Assembly: GCF_002776525.5 (NCBI RefSeq)
Contig: NC_045436.1
Coordinates: 156,734,666 to 156,798,665 of the forward strand
Direction: 5' to 3'
DNA length: 64,000 bases
Source: Piliocolobus tephrosceles
Lineage: Eukaryota; Chordata; Mammalia; Primates; Cercopithecidae
Part shown: positions 45,101 to 57,131 of the stretch, in pieces
Numbering within the stretch: position 1 is the first letter of the stretch
How the letters are laid out: the number at the start of each line of letters is the position of its first letter
The notes under the pieces: generated by a model
Seen by the model: the letters and a program-made list of their open reading frames with translations, nothing else
Databases searched by the model: none
Told to the model about the DNA's origin: nothing
Position numbers and translations under genes: made by a program

Positions 45101-47733
45101 TGTTGTTGTTTTGCTCATTCTATTTCATAAGTGTCTGAAATCCGGAAAAAACCTGAAAGTTTTTGTGGGCAGGAATTTTTCCACATTTACAATAATGCTA
45201 AACAACAATACAAGAATGTCACTAATATTGTGTCCATTGTTCGCTCTGGAACATAGGCTCATTATAGCTTTCAACCAGCAATAAGGAATAAGGAAGCATG
45301 GGTAATGGGCTTCTATTTTTTTTTTGTTGTTGTTGTTAGTTTGTTTTTAGTAAACCATTACATTGGCCTGTATTGTCTTCTAATGGATTAAAAGAGACAA
45401 CTAAAGTAGAAGTCATTTTGTAATGACTAAAGAGAGAAAAAATTAGATGTTATTATTATTTGCTTTTATTCCCTTGGTGTCTCATAAATAGCTCATCTAT
45501 GTGTGTTATAGAGGGAAGGTCAGTCTTAAATGTGAAAGTGTCTAGGGGCATAAAATGGGAGTAGTGATTTGATTAGGTTACTGAAGTTGCAGATGAGTAT
45601 TTGTGGTGGTCAGAAAGAAATTAAAGAGTGGGATGGATGAAGGCTATGAAGACAGGTCAAGGATGTCTAGGGCTTAATATTTAGTAGCCAGTTTAAATCA
45701 TTGTTACACCATACAAAACTAATTAAGGAAACTTTGGTGCAAAAACCATAAGAGTCATGTATACTAAAATCTCACACATCATTTTTACAAATGAATATAT
45801 TACATGCCTTTTGTATCTTCATTAAGGTAATATTATTTGTCTTTAAGCATCCTTTCCTAACCAGTTGCTGATGATGCTGTATGAATATGTAACTATTTAA
45901 AAAGTATATATATATATATATAAATACTCCTTGAACTGTCTTCAGGCTTCAAAACAATTGTGTATGCTTTAAAACACTGAGTAAAGAGGGTAAACCAGTA
46001 TACTTGATGGTGAAACTAAAGAATTGACTGAAACTTCTAATTGCTCCTTTCTCTCATATTCTTCTCCTTTAGCTCAACATAATTAATGGCTCCGTCTGAG
46101 TAGTGATTGTGCACTAGATTTCTGCTTTCTTGATTGCACAAAGCTTGAGCAAGTTTGGATTTTAGAGCACCACAAGTAATGAACATCTGATATGGTCATC
46201 ACTGCTTCCTGCAGGTAGGTAGGAATATCCCTTTCTGTTTCCCTCCTACTCTAGCTCCTATTCTTCAGAGTCAGCTGATCTTACCAAGTTTATTTGGTAA
46301 GTGCTCTATTACATTCTTTCAAAAACAGGCAGTAAACAAATATAGGTGGGTTTGTAAATATTTTTTTCAAGGCCTTTAATTATTCTGATGTATGTTGTGG
46401 ATATCCCAAAAGGAGAAAAATCTTAGGTATTATCTCCCAAACTATTTTCTTCTGCCACCCCAAGATTTGTATTTTAAAAATAAATCCTCCAAACATCTTT
46501 AAGGCTAATGATCCATGAAATATATTTTAGAAAACCATTGCACTGATAAATATTAGACTCTATGGCATGCCGTCTCTCTCTCTCTCTTATTTCTTAGTCC
46601 CTTTCCTCTCTCTTTCTCTGATATCATAGCCAACAATGTGATAATTTGAATCAGTGTAATGATCAAGATTATAACAAAATGGACATAAACTTACTGACAA
46701 CTAGAAAGAATTCAGTCACTAATTTTTACCCAGTCTCCAGAGAGGATATTGCAAAAGGTCATCATTTAGTCCTATTCCTTAGGAAGAACCCCCAGCCAGC
46801 ATTTAAAAATTCTGTAGAAACTCTGTGTGTCATCCAACTTTCCAGTATGCTTTAGTCAACTGTTTGAAATGTATGATTTATTACCAAAACTAATGTAGAC
46901 ATCATGCAGTAGGTTCCTGGAAATTCTTTAGAGAAGTTTAAGTATATGCACGATCCATAAATCATAGCGTTAAGACGAGAGAAACAAGATTCTGGCATGT
47001 AGTCACTGACTCTCAAATACCATCAGATGCTTTCACTTTGTTAAAAATAAAATATTGCTTTTATTGTCTTTAAAGATGCCTTTTGACAAGCAGTATAACG
47101 TAGAAATATTAAGACAGATAGGGTTTTTTTTCCCCCTGATCAATAGCTCAAAAAGTTTGCACAGAAAAATTCAGAAGTATGTGAGGAAACAATTTTGTTT
47201 CTAAATGGAATTTGCTGTGATCAAGAACATGCTTTAAGAATTGCAAGAGAAAGGTAGAAAGTCAGGAGAGTGATCACCAGTGGTTTTCGATTCAACATGA
47301 TTTGAGCATCAGCGGCAACTAGCCACAAGTGTTGCATGCCCTGTATGAACACTTTTTGTCAAAGTCACTTTAAACCTGTTTCAACCAAGAGATGAAGTTT
47401 ATTTTTCCACTCCATATATGTGTACTTGACCATATTACTTCCTTTGACCCATGGCATGTTACAAAATGTGACACCAGCAGAGATTTGAAAATACCTCAGG
47501 GCTCATTCTCTGTGTGCTTGAAAATCTGAGATTGCCATGTAAACAAAGCTGACATAGCTTACTGGAAAATGAGAGACCACAGATAGCTGAGATGAGCTAT
47601 CCCACCTGAGGATCCACCAGCCTGCCAGTAGCCAGTCACAAGAGTGGGGTCATGTGATATTACCCAGCATCCAGACGAGTTGCCAGCTAACCATAGATAA
47701 GTGAGAGGGCAAGACCATCAAAACTAGCCCACT
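42113..47733. other. Single-copy DNA, 5.6 kb, no gene seen
   Basis: The longest stretch without a named repeat. It holds short (TA)n tracts at 42538-42553 and 45904-45922, a 16-base tandem duplication (ttttttcatagaatag) at 42629-42660, and a TC tract at 46575-46588. Frames such as 42261-42593 (-) and 46646-46855 (+) lack any domain signal or convincing exon borders. Decayed ancient repeats may exist. Confidence 0.4.
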
Positions 47734-48036
47734 GGCCAGGCACGGTGGTTCACGCCTGTAATCCCAGCGTTTTGGGAGGCCAAGACGGGCAGATCACCTG
47801 AGGCTGGGAGTTCAACACCAACCGGGCCAACATAATAAAACCCTATCTCTACTAAAAATACAAAAATTAGTTGGGTGTGGTGACGCATGCCTGTAATCCC
47901 AGCTACTTGGAAGACTGAGACAGGAGAATCTCTTGAACCCAGGAGGCAGAGGTTGTAATGAGCCACTGCACTCCAGCTTGGGTGTCAGAGCAAGACTCTG
48001 CCAAAACTAAATAGATAAATAAATAAATAAACAAAC
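47734..48036 (+). mobile_element. Alu SINE (S-like), sense
   Basis: Starts 'ggccaggcacggtggttcac'. Both monomers are present, with a short deletion just before 'gccactgcactccag', and it ends in an ATAA-type tail. Confidence 0.95.
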
Positions 48037-48039
48037 CTT

Positions 48040-48830
48040 GCCCAAAGTGACAGAGCAGGAGCATCACCATCTTGGACAAGCACCATTATTCTAAAGTTCA
48101 TCTTGATCAAAATATTCCTAAATCCAAAGGGCATCAACCTAATGGTCAAGGTCAGCATCACCATAAACCATAAATGATATCTCCGACCAGAAACATTCCA
48201 AACCCCTCCTTGACCAGAGACATGCCAGTCCCGAGATAACCTTCCCTCTGGCTGGAGAGATGATGTCAGCCCCAAGCTAACCTCTCATCCAACCAGAGAC
48301 ATTCCAACCCCACCATAAACTTCTTACCCTCAACAGAAACATTCTAAGCTTATGATAAGCTCTCTCACCCTGAAACCAATTGTCTTAGTCTGTAAGAGAT
48401 AGCACTACGGACCAAAATCGGCCAGAAGCCCCTCTCAGTATGTCTAGTTTTATTTTCTTTTTTTTTTGGCGGAGTCTCGCTCTGTCACCCAGGCTGGAGT
48501 GCAGTCGCCGGATCTCAGCTCACTGCAAGCTCCGCCTCCCGGGTTTACGCCATTCTCCTGCCTCAGCCTCCCAAGTAGCTGGGACTACAGGCGCCGGCCA
48601 CCTCGCCCGGCTAGTTTTTGTATTTTTTTTTAGTAGAGACGGGGTTTCACCGTGTTAGCCAGGATGGTCTCGATCTCCTGACCTCGTGATCCGCCCGTCT
48701 CGGCCTCCCAAAGTGCTAGGATTACAGGCTTGGGCCACCGCGCCCGGCCCCCTCTCAGGTTTATTCCCTAAAATAAATCAATTTTTAACTGTTAAACCAC
48801 ATTTTATGTTTCTTTTCTCTTTCTTTAACT
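48040..48830 (+). mobile_element. Unnamed LTR-like element, split by an AluY
   Basis: Cytosine-rich sequence with degenerate repeats of the motif 'accagaaacattcca' at 48185, 48212, 48291 and 48332, followed by 'gagatagcactacggaccaa'. After the Alu comes a polyadenylation-type end ('tattccctaaaataaatcaa'). The internal repeats and AATAAA position suggest an ERV LTR in sense orientation, but I cannot name the family. The left boundary is unknown. Confidence 0.45.
48458..48749 (-). mobile_element. AluY (Old World monkey type), antisense
   Basis: Low-divergence antisense AluY with 'gtcgccggatctcagctcac' and 'ccacctcgcccggctag'. The TSD ccctctcag is at 48430-48438 and 48750-48758. Between the left TSD and the poly-T lie about 19 non-tail bases (tatgtctagttttattttc), that is, extra sequence at the 3' end of the Alu. 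Confidence 0.94.
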
Positions 48831-49135
48831 TTTACACACACCACATGGAAAATCAAGATGACCTACAGAATCGAGCACTAATAAACCTCATGACTGTTTT
48901 AAGCCACTACATTAGGGATTGGTTTAATATATGTCAAAAGCTAACTGAAACACCTCCTTAGCATAATGGAGATGTCAACACATGTTTACCAAATACCATT
49001 TCCTTTTCCTTTTCCAGGATTCAGAGAGACAGTAAATTCCCTACCCTCCTTTGTTATTAGCTTGGTGCTGGCTAACATGTGGTGATTTCTAGCAAATGTC
49101 TTCCACCATTGCTCAAATTAATAGTTGCATTTTTT

Positions 49136-49429
49136 GGCCGGGCATGGTGGCTCATGCCTGTAATCCCAGCACTTTGGGGGGCCGAGGTGGGTGGATCACG
49201 AGCTCAGGAGATGAGACCACGGTGAAACCCTGTCTCTACTAAAAATACAAAAAAATTAGCCGGGTGTGTTGGTGGGCGCCTGTAGTCCCAGCTACTTGGG
49301 AGGCTGAGGCAGGAGAATGGTGTGAACCCGGGAGGCGGAGCTTGCAGTGAGCCAAGATCCGGCCACTGCACTCCAGCCTGGGCGACAGAGTGAGACGCCA
49401 TCTCTAAAAAAAAAAAAAAAAAAAAAAAA
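49136..49429 (+). mobile_element. AluY (Old World monkey type), sense
   Basis: Starts 'ggccgggcatggtggctcat' and contains the diagnostic 'agatccggccactgcactcc'. It lacks about 12 bases after 'ggagatgagacca', and has a 25-base pure A-tail. TSD gttgcattttt is at 49124-49134 and 49431-49441. Confidence 0.96.
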
Positions 49430-49441
49430 GGTTGCATTTTT

Positions 49442-51619
49442 GTGCTTATGTTTCTCAGTAGTTACCTCTATTTGAAAGGAAAGTGAATTTAGGTAGGTTT
49501 CATGCTGTTGGATATAACACTCTGGTATAATTAAGAGTCTATTTTAATGTAGTAATTGGCCCTTTTCACAAGTCAGTTTCTGCCAAAGGAGCACATAATT
49601 ACTATCTAGGAATTTAGGCCCCAGGATCACTGGAAGGCCCAGGGATTTCTATTGACTGTGATAGTTCTTTACCCAAGGTAGATTTATCTGATCCAAATGG
49701 TTCAAAACTAATTTAGGACACTTTGCTTATTCTGTTTACTTTTATGTGGAGTAAAAATACTTAAGAACTTAAGGGGCAGAAGGCTCATCAAACCAATACA
49801 AGGAATCTCAAAGGATTTGAGTAGCATTTCAACAAAGAAGGCTACTCCAGTGCATAGACTTACTGTCCTTGGAGGGTGGAGTGATGGGGCCAAGGAAGAG
49901 TTTCAGTTTCCCTTAGGGATAATTTAGAACAGCTTCTTAACTAAAGAAATGCTAAACCTGTTCCCTGATAATTATCAAAACTTTCAATAAATTCCTTGCT
50001 AAAGTCCAAAAGAAGGGAAAAGGACTTGGATGTGTAAAAGTCATGAATTTAGAGAAATAATGGGGCTATAAAAATTGAAAAGTGGAATCCTTGAGGAAAA
50101 ATAAAAATTGACTCTGCAAAAGATTTATTTTCAGTTCCCTCAATTCAGCCACAAAATGTACAGATCAGACACTGGTTGCAGTAAGAGTTTACAGAAAAAG
50201 ATGGGGTTTTAATTGAAAATAAATACTGCTTTCCTCATCTCAGGATTTCATGTAGACAAGAAGAAAGACAGCAATTTGGGGATGGCCATGTACAAACAGC
50301 CCATTTGTAGTCTCTTGTAGTCTCCTTTATCAGATGATGTTGGTCTCCTCATCATTTCTTAAAGGACTAAGTTCTTAACTTCATTTTCAATTTTTGAACT
50401 ATTTCAGATCCATATTTCATTTTCTAAACAGATGTCCAGAGATGAACATGTCCTGTGTTTTAATAAGTATTTGGAAGATCTGTAAAAAAAATTCACATAA
50501 AAAATAATAGCAATCACAAGTAACCCAAACTGCATAATAGTTTTTGCAGAAAATAATGTTTTTTTAAAGTGTTTGGATGACAAAAGGCATACAGAGGGAG
50601 CTTGGAAACAATTTGAGATATATACTTTAAAATGTACATGTTTTTTATTTTAGGAATTTCCATTTTCATTATTTTTATAGGTGATGTTTTGTAAGACATT
50701 AGGAGTGGATAAAAATAAAATGTATTTCACACATATATTCTAAATTGGTAGTAGATTTATCATGGAGTTAATCAAGCTTAAACTTCTGGGCCACTATTTT
50801 ACATTGGCCATTTGCAAGAAAATGACTCACACTTTATATTTATTATTTTTTATTTATTTTCTCAAGGAAGATAGCCACGATTGTATGAGCCTCTGGTCTG
50901 CAAAGCCTTGATCTTCTCTGATTTGTAAAGAATGACCAGTTATCAATGCCCTTATCTGTTCTACCACTAATCTGCCTGTTTGGATCTCTTGCCACTGCAA
51001 ACTCTAGAACTCCTGTGAGTATTTTGGTGCTCTAAATATTTTGAGGTTCCAAGTCTGTAGACCGTCATCTTTTCTTTTATTTTCCCTTATAGCCACATGA
51101 TACTCACCCTCATTCCCAGTCTATGATCCTGTCTCTGTCCCATTTTCCAAAAAACTACCTTTATAGCAGTTAAATACCATCCTCAAAAATGGTGTCTGCA
51201 CAAGGAAAAGATGAGTTCACTGGTAGTCATAGATATACTTCTACTCAAATGCATGTTCAAATTTAGCTATTACTGAGAAACTGCTCACCCTATGATATGT
51301 ACTCAGTTCCCTGGCTGTGGTGCTCACATAGTTAATCTGCACAACTCCTGCTGCTATTGTCATTGGGGGTATTTGATAATGTCAAAATAAGCTGCTTTGA
51401 CCTCACCTTAGATATACATGCAGAGTCTAATTTCTCAATACATTGATCATGAACACCCCAATCTAAGGAACCATTATGTCTTTACAGGATTTTCATCCAC
51501 TAGCACTCCTCCTTCCGCCCTGGACCATTTGTAGTCTCTTTATCCAGCAGGCAGAAATGATGAAGGTACAAACGGAATCAGATTCTGTTAGTCTTCCATT
51601 AGTAATCATGCAAAGGCCA
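49442..51619. other. Single-copy DNA, nothing recognised
   Basis: Unique-looking DNA. Small antisense frames have no domain signal. Confidence 0.45.
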
Positions 51620-51842
51620 ACTAGGAGAACAGGGAAAAGGAGGAGAATGAGGAGGAGGAGGAAGAGGAGGAGGAGGAGAATGAGGAGGGGGAGGAGGAGG
51701 GGAAGGAGCAGGACAGGGAGGAGGAGAATGAGGAGGGGGAGGAGGAGGGAGAGGAAGAGGAGGGAAGAGAGGGAGGAGGAGGAGGGGTAGGGGGAGTTGG
51801 AGGAGGAGTGGGAGGAGGAGGAGGAGAATGAGAGAGAAAGAT
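51620..51842. repeat. Homopurine (GGA/GAG)n tract, ~220 bp
   Basis: Almost only A and G on the + strand, with rare C or T interruptions. A higher-order unit built from 'gaggagaatgaggaggggga' recurs at about 51675 and 51720. The long reading frames on both strands (Arg/Glu-rich on +, Ser/Pro-rich on -) are translations of this low-complexity tract. Confidence 0.92.
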
Positions 51843-51905
51843 TAAGGAAGAAAAAGGAATATCTCCATCACTAAGAAGCAGGAAAAGAGATGTGAAAGGC
51901 AGGCT

Positions 51906-52138
51906 TGGACTTCGATTAAGAGTGTATGACTTCAAATCTGCTTCTGATCTAATGTTTGATTATAGTAAATCATTGAGCTTTCTATGCTTCAGTTCCCATA
52001 AAATAAAAATGGGGATAGTGTGAGTCACTGTTGCATGTGTTATGTATTTATTCATTCATTTATCATAATTAAAATCTTTAATCCACAATGTGTCTGACAT
52101 ATGGTGATTGCACAATAAGAGTTAGCTATTACGATCTT
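51906..52138 (+). mobile_element. MIR SINE, sense
   Basis: 'tgacttcaaatctgcttctg', 'atcattgagctttctatgct', 'taaaataaaaatggggatag' and 'gagttagctattacgatc' follow MIR from the mid-region to the 3' end, with a small insertion of ATTC repeats. Confidence 0.75.
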
Positions 52139-52304
52139 CAGGATAACAGTTTACAGAGCATAATAAAGAAGGGAGTCAAGCTCCTAAAAGTCAATTCAGA
52201 TAAGCTTGTTCAATAGCAATGGATCAAAAACACCTCCTTCAATAACTCTTATGGATTTCCATGATAGAATTGTGTTAACAATTGTAGGAATATCTGATAA
52301 TTTG

Positions 52305-52328
52305 TACACACACACACACACACACACA
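52305..52328. repeat. (CA)n microsatellite
   Basis: About twelve CA units, read directly. Confidence 0.93.
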
Positions 52329-52339
52329 GTTATCTAATA

Positions 52340-52505
52340 TGTACACATACGAACTTATTTAACCTTTATAAGAAATTTAGGAAATAATTACTAGTGTTTT
52401 CCCCAACTTTACCAATGAGAAAATTGAGCCATAAACTATTTAACTTGTCTAAGCCAGGATTCAAACCCAAATAGTGCAGTAGCATCATATGTCTACTAAC
52501 TCCTT
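52340..52505 (-). mobile_element. MIR SINE, antisense
   Basis: 'ttatttaacctttataagaa', 'accaatgagaaaattgagcc', 'aacttgtctaagccaggatt' and 'caaacccaaatagtgcagta' follow the reverse MIR consensus. Confidence 0.7.
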
Positions 52506-53503
52506 AATGACATTTAAGATTATCTGACTGGTACTGGATAGATAAAAACAGTGGATTGTCTTACAGACAGTGATTGAAGAATGATTGTGTCTGTCCATGT
52601 GTAATACACGTATTATTTCACAGATGTAAGACATTCATCCAGTCTGCCCTTTTCTGTTGTCTACATTTCATTAGTAGAATTTTAAAAAGTCGTTGTTATC
52701 TGAATTCTGCAGAAAGACAGAAGTAGAAGTCCATTGCAAAACTGCATGTGGATAATTTCCACTTCAGATTTTACTTTCTCCTTTGTGTAGTTGTTCATAT
52801 TAATTGGATCAATGATGATTCATTAGACACTCTAGTGATTACCTTATATTATAAACATATGCATATTTATTCAGAATCTTTGCACAATTGTTGCCTAAAG
52901 TTGGAATGCAATTCTGTCATCTTTTATTTCACAGTCTGGGAAAGTTTAACCTATGCATGTAGGCTTCACAAGATAGGCTACCATTATTCTTACTAGATTG
53001 GGTTGATTTGATACTCTTTTTCATCTCCTCACCTCACTGTTTCTCTTTGCTTCCTGTTGCTTAGGCTTACAAACTACAGAGTTGTGTGAATACTTGAGAA
53101 AAATTTTAATCTACATAATTTCACCAAGGCTATGTGTGTGATTCTAAAAATCTCAGACTTTATCTAAGTTCTAAGGAAACTATTTAACCCACACTACTAT
53201 TTTCTGTATATATTTATTTGTATGGCAAAAGTAGAGGCATGTTTTCTCACTTTTGTGGTATTACAGAACCCCCATGTTCTACACCATGAATAATCTTAGG
53301 CAATGTATATAAAATAACTCTAATAAATAAAATAAAGTTATCAGTACCTGCATTTTTTAGTTTGAAGTATTAGCAAATTTTAGTTGTATTGACTAACTTA
53401 TGTATTCTTCATATCATTATTGATGCTTATTGAGTAATTATCATGATTACTGGTTTTATGGAGCTTCCAGATGAGTTGTGGTTAAAGAAAAGCTGCTTTC
53501 AAA
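52506..53503. other. Single-copy DNA, nothing recognised
   Basis: No repeat or exon was identified. The 82-codon frame at 52748-52996 shows no domain. Confidence 0.45.
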
Positions 53504-53844
53504 TACAGCAGCCACCACTTATCTATGGTTTTGCCTTCTGCAGTTTCAGTTACCCATGGTCAATCAGGGTCTGATAACAAGTGAATACAGTACAATAAAA
53601 TATTTTGACAGAGAGAAATAGATTATACTCAATAATTTTTGTTATAGTTTATTATTTTAATTGTTATGACTTATTAGTTACTACTGTTAATCCCTGATGG
53701 TGCCTAATTTATAAATTAAACTATATCATAGGAATACATGTGTACAAAAAGCATAGCACATATAGGGTTTGGTACTATCCATAGTTTCAGGCATCCATTG
53801 AGAGTCTTGAACTGTTCCCCCACAGATAAGGGGGAACTACTATA
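53504..53844. mobile_element. Non-autonomous Tigger1-like DNA transposon relic
   Basis: The left end 'cagcagccaccacttatcta' and right end 'gataagggggaactactata' are imperfect inverted terminal repeats of a Tigger-type element, flanked by TA. Inside are 'cagtttcagttacccatggt' and 'gggtttggtactatccatag', typical subterminal blocks. The transposase region is absent (internal deletion). Confidence 0.85.
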
Positions 53845-53867
53845 ATAGAAAATAAGATTGCTGTGAA

Positions 53868-53870
<3 letters not shown>

Positions 53871-53905
<35 letters not shown>
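53871..53905. repeat. (CA)n microsatellite
   Basis: A CA run of about 16 units, close to the 3' side of the Tigger relic. The antisense Cys-Val repeat frame is its translation. Confidence 0.93.
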
Positions 53906-53907
<2 letters not shown>

Positions 53908-54339
53908 AATTGCTCAGTTTTGTGAGATAATAAAATTTTCTGAGGGCTATAAGTTAAATAGAAATGAGCCAGACAAAGGTATATAGAAAGGTGAGGGAAG
54001 AAATCAAAATTGAGTGGGGCATGGAAGCATCAGTTTAGGAGAGAGAACAAATGCAGACAGCTGAGAAAGAGAATATCACAGTCAAGGATTAGAAGTTTAT
54101 GAAATTTGAGAGTGTGAAGAAAATTCTCACCCTACTGGTTCCTGAGACAATTCTGACAAAAATGGAAAAGATATTAAAAGCCTAGTGACTACATTTTGCT
54201 GCCCTAACTCTATTTTTCAATGTGTCTAACCTGAGTATTTAGTATCCACATGACACCAAGCTGCACTTTCTTCCCCAAATACACTGTGTCCAACATTTAT
54301 ATTTGTCACTCAGTTATTCACATGTCTGCTCCTATTATT
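53906..54339. other. Single-copy DNA, nothing recognised
   Basis: Unique-looking; no gene evidence. Confidence 0.45.
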
Positions 54340-54480
54340 CAACCACTCACTCACCTTTATAGTAAATAAAGCAAATACTTCTTGAGTTTCTACTTTGGGC
54401 CAGGCAAGAGAGAGAAAATTTCTGCCTTCATGAAATATTCTAGTTACAGAGACTAACATAAGCATGTACCCCTAATATAT
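54340..54480 (-). mobile_element. L2 LINE 3' end remnant, antisense
   Basis: 'gcaaatacttcttgagtttc', 'actttgggccaggcaagaga', 'tctgccttcatgaaatattc' follow the reverse L2 3' end in order. Confidence 0.6.
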
Positions 54481-55419
54481 GCATATGTGATTATATGATG
54501 CCTTTATAAATATGGATACATATATAAATGTACTCATATATTATTCTGGTCTTCTACTTCATATAGAGAACTGCCTTAAATCTCTGTCAATGAGTAGACC
54601 CATAACACCTTCTCTGCTCTTGCCATTTTCTGTTCCTAAGAGGATAGACTTTATTTTTACTGGAATAATCAGCTTCTTGAAATGAAGGGGCACCTTGAAA
54701 CCATAACTGGCATTGAATAGATGGTTTTCCTAGTTTGAACTTCCTTGGTTATTGACATGGGTCTGGTTCAGTTTATGATGAGCACCAAAGCTAAATATGC
54801 CCCCTACCTTAAAATGTATCATTATAACCACCACCATCACATTTTCTTGTTGTTTTAACTACTCAGTCTTTGTGTTCCTCGAAGTCTAAACATGCTTAAT
54901 ATCCATATATGGTCAGGTTCATTTAGAATAATTTCTCTCTGTAATACTCAACAAAGTTTTTTTTTTTTTTTTTTTTTTTTTTTTCAGGAATAATGCTTCT
55001 GTTACTTAGGCAAAATTCATTATGTTACAAAGCTAAGTTAACTCCTTAATTTCCATGACATAATTATCAGAATTTATTCTTCACTAAATCTACCTGTTAA
55101 ATTCTGGTTAGTGAGGACTTTTCTTCACTATTGAATCAGGGATTCAGGATAACAGAGGCTTCGCCATCTTGTTACACCAGTGTCTTAACACAAAAAAATA
55201 TCCTCAGTAGGGAAAGAAAGAATGAAATGTTGTGCCTGCTCTTAGCCAGAAATATGTGTCTTCAAAAAAGGTCTAAATTTAGGCACCCACAGTTTTATTT
55301 GAGACTCAACATCCTTGACCAATACATAATTATCAATTTGTTATATTTGCATAGTGTTTAGAAACCATATTTCTACATTTTATTGTATTTTTTCCTTACT
55401 AAAAACACTGTCACCAAAT
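54481..55419. other. Single-copy DNA with AT-rich tract and T28 run
   Basis: It holds an AT-rich stretch (54475-54545) and a 28-base poly-T at 54957-54984 with no SINE body beside it. No gene evidence. Confidence 0.5.
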
Positions 55420-55560
55420 AATTATTATGCTTATTTTGAGAAGAGAAATTGCACTATCATAAGACTTAAGTTACAAATCTAAGATCACAAAGCCAGTAGA
55501 GAAGACATCTAAGTAGGCTTAAAACTCCAAACCAGGTCTTTTTCTTTTAAATAAATCCAA
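55420..55560 (-). mobile_element. Possible MIR remnants, antisense
   Basis: 'gacttaagttacaaatctaa' and 'gatcacaaagccagtagaga' resemble the reverse MIR 'tcacacagctagtaa' region. A second weak match of the same kind lies at about 55660-55800 ('attttacagatgaaaacatc', 'gttaaatggttcacccaatg'). Both are strongly diverged. Confidence 0.45.
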
Positions 55561-55800
55561 TTCCTTTGTTTATCTATATCATTTATACCCTACCTGGAAT
55601 TTGGTTATTAAACATATGTAGCACCATAGATTTTATGAAACTCAATGAGACTTTTTAGATAATCTCATCCAATATATTTATTTTACAGATGAAAACATCA
55701 TAGGTAAGAAAGGTTAAATGGTTCACCCAATGTATTCAGCTAACTTCAACTCATCTAACTTCAAAATCCTTGCTTTTTCTACTACTCTACAATACCAGTA

Positions 55801-56665
55801 GATTAAGTGTTATTAGGTACGAGACACTCAGTATATACATAGTGAAAGGAGGTTTTAAAACTGATGTATTATGAAGCATTTTCACTAGCTTGGTTGGAGA
55901 CCTTCATTCACTCCTTATAATATTTCCATCATCACTTTTGTGCAAAGGTTATGGATCAAATTAGCGTGAAAAACCTACTGTTCTTCTCTTTTTCTATCCT
56001 TAGTTACCTTAGAAACCTCTTCCCTACTGATAGCAGCTTGCCTGTACATTTCTGTTTTAAATTGCCTTCTCGGTAAGTAGTGACTTATTAATGATTGCAT
56101 TCCTAGTATTTCAACTTGCCAAGATATAAGCAGTCGAGTCTTTTAGTAAGAAGATTTCCAAAAGAGTCTATACCACCATAGACAAATGAGTGTTTACAAA
56201 AGTCACATTGTAAAAAAAGTCAAACTGTCCACTCTATAGCAAGTACCAAATTGTTTTCCTCATAATTTCAGAATTACTCCAAACTCATGGTTCCTGGTAC
56301 AAACAAAGGTGGAAAGATATTTGAAATCCTCTACCTAAAAACTAAAATGCTCAAATTCCAAGGTTCTCCAAATGTAACTTTGTTTCAGTCAAGGATGCTA
56401 AGGGTGACAGCTCCAGAATATAGGTTCATTTTTTTGCTTTCCTTGTTTCCTCTTTTTTTCTGTAGTTTACTCTTTCTCACTTGGAATGACTATAGAGTTC
56501 CCTTCGAGTAAGGAAGGAAACTTGGTCTGTAACTCACTGTTTTTCTCATAATGTTGTTTATCTATGACAAACTGTTTTGAAGTATTTATGGTGTTTATAA
56601 TATTAAGGATTTATAGTATATAGGAAAATAACATGAAATTTCTACAATAATTTTATTTTAAGGCG
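55801..56665. other. Single-copy DNA, nothing recognised
   Basis: No repeat family or exon was identified. Confidence 0.45.
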
Positions 56666-56704
56666 TTATTATTATTATTATTATTATTTTATTTTATTTA
56701 TTTA
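56666..56704. repeat. (TTA)n/(TTTA)n microsatellite at Alu tail
   Basis: ATT units pass into ATTTT/ATTT units and then the poly-T of the next Alu. A microsatellite grown from the Alu tail. Confidence 0.9.
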
Positions 56705-56858
56705 TTTTTTTGAGACGGAGTCTCGCTCTGTCACCCAGGCTGGAGTGCAGTGGCCAGATCTTGGCTCACTACAAGCTCTGCCTCCTGGGTTTACACCATT
56801 CTCCTGCCTCAGCCTCCCCAGTAGCTGGGACTACAGACGCCCGCCACCTCGCCTGGCT

Positions 56859-56889
<31 letters not shown>

Positions 56890-57016
56890 GTATTTTTTAG
56901 TAGAGACGGGGTTTCACCAGGTTAGCCAGGATGGTCTCGATCTCCTGACCTCGTGATCCGCCCGTCTCGGCCTCCCAAAGTGCTGGGATTACAGGCCTGA
57001 GCCACCGCGCCCGGCC
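56705..57016 (-). mobile_element. AluY (Old World monkey type), antisense, with internal T29
   Basis: Complete low-divergence AluY. The short T-run of the left monomer (normally 'ttttttgtattttt') is expanded to about 29 T at 56861-56889. 'ccacctcgcctggctag' and 'gtgatccgcccgtctcgg' support the young monkey type. Ends 'caccgcgcccggcc'. Confidence 0.95.
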
Positions 57017-57131
57017 TTGAATTATTATTTAAAAGGCATGCCATATGCCATTTTTTTCGAAGCAAACAGAAAAACGAACATGATAAAAAGATACATTTGA
57101 AAGCAATTGATGATATTTATTGGGATTTTTA

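Noticed and set aside
51476..51935. Long Arg/Glu-rich (+) and Ser/Pro-rich (-) open frames
   Set aside because: They are translations of the homopurine tract; no codon-level or domain support.
54957..54984. Poly-T as an Alu or L1 tail
   Set aside because: No element body on either side; listed only as a homopolymer.
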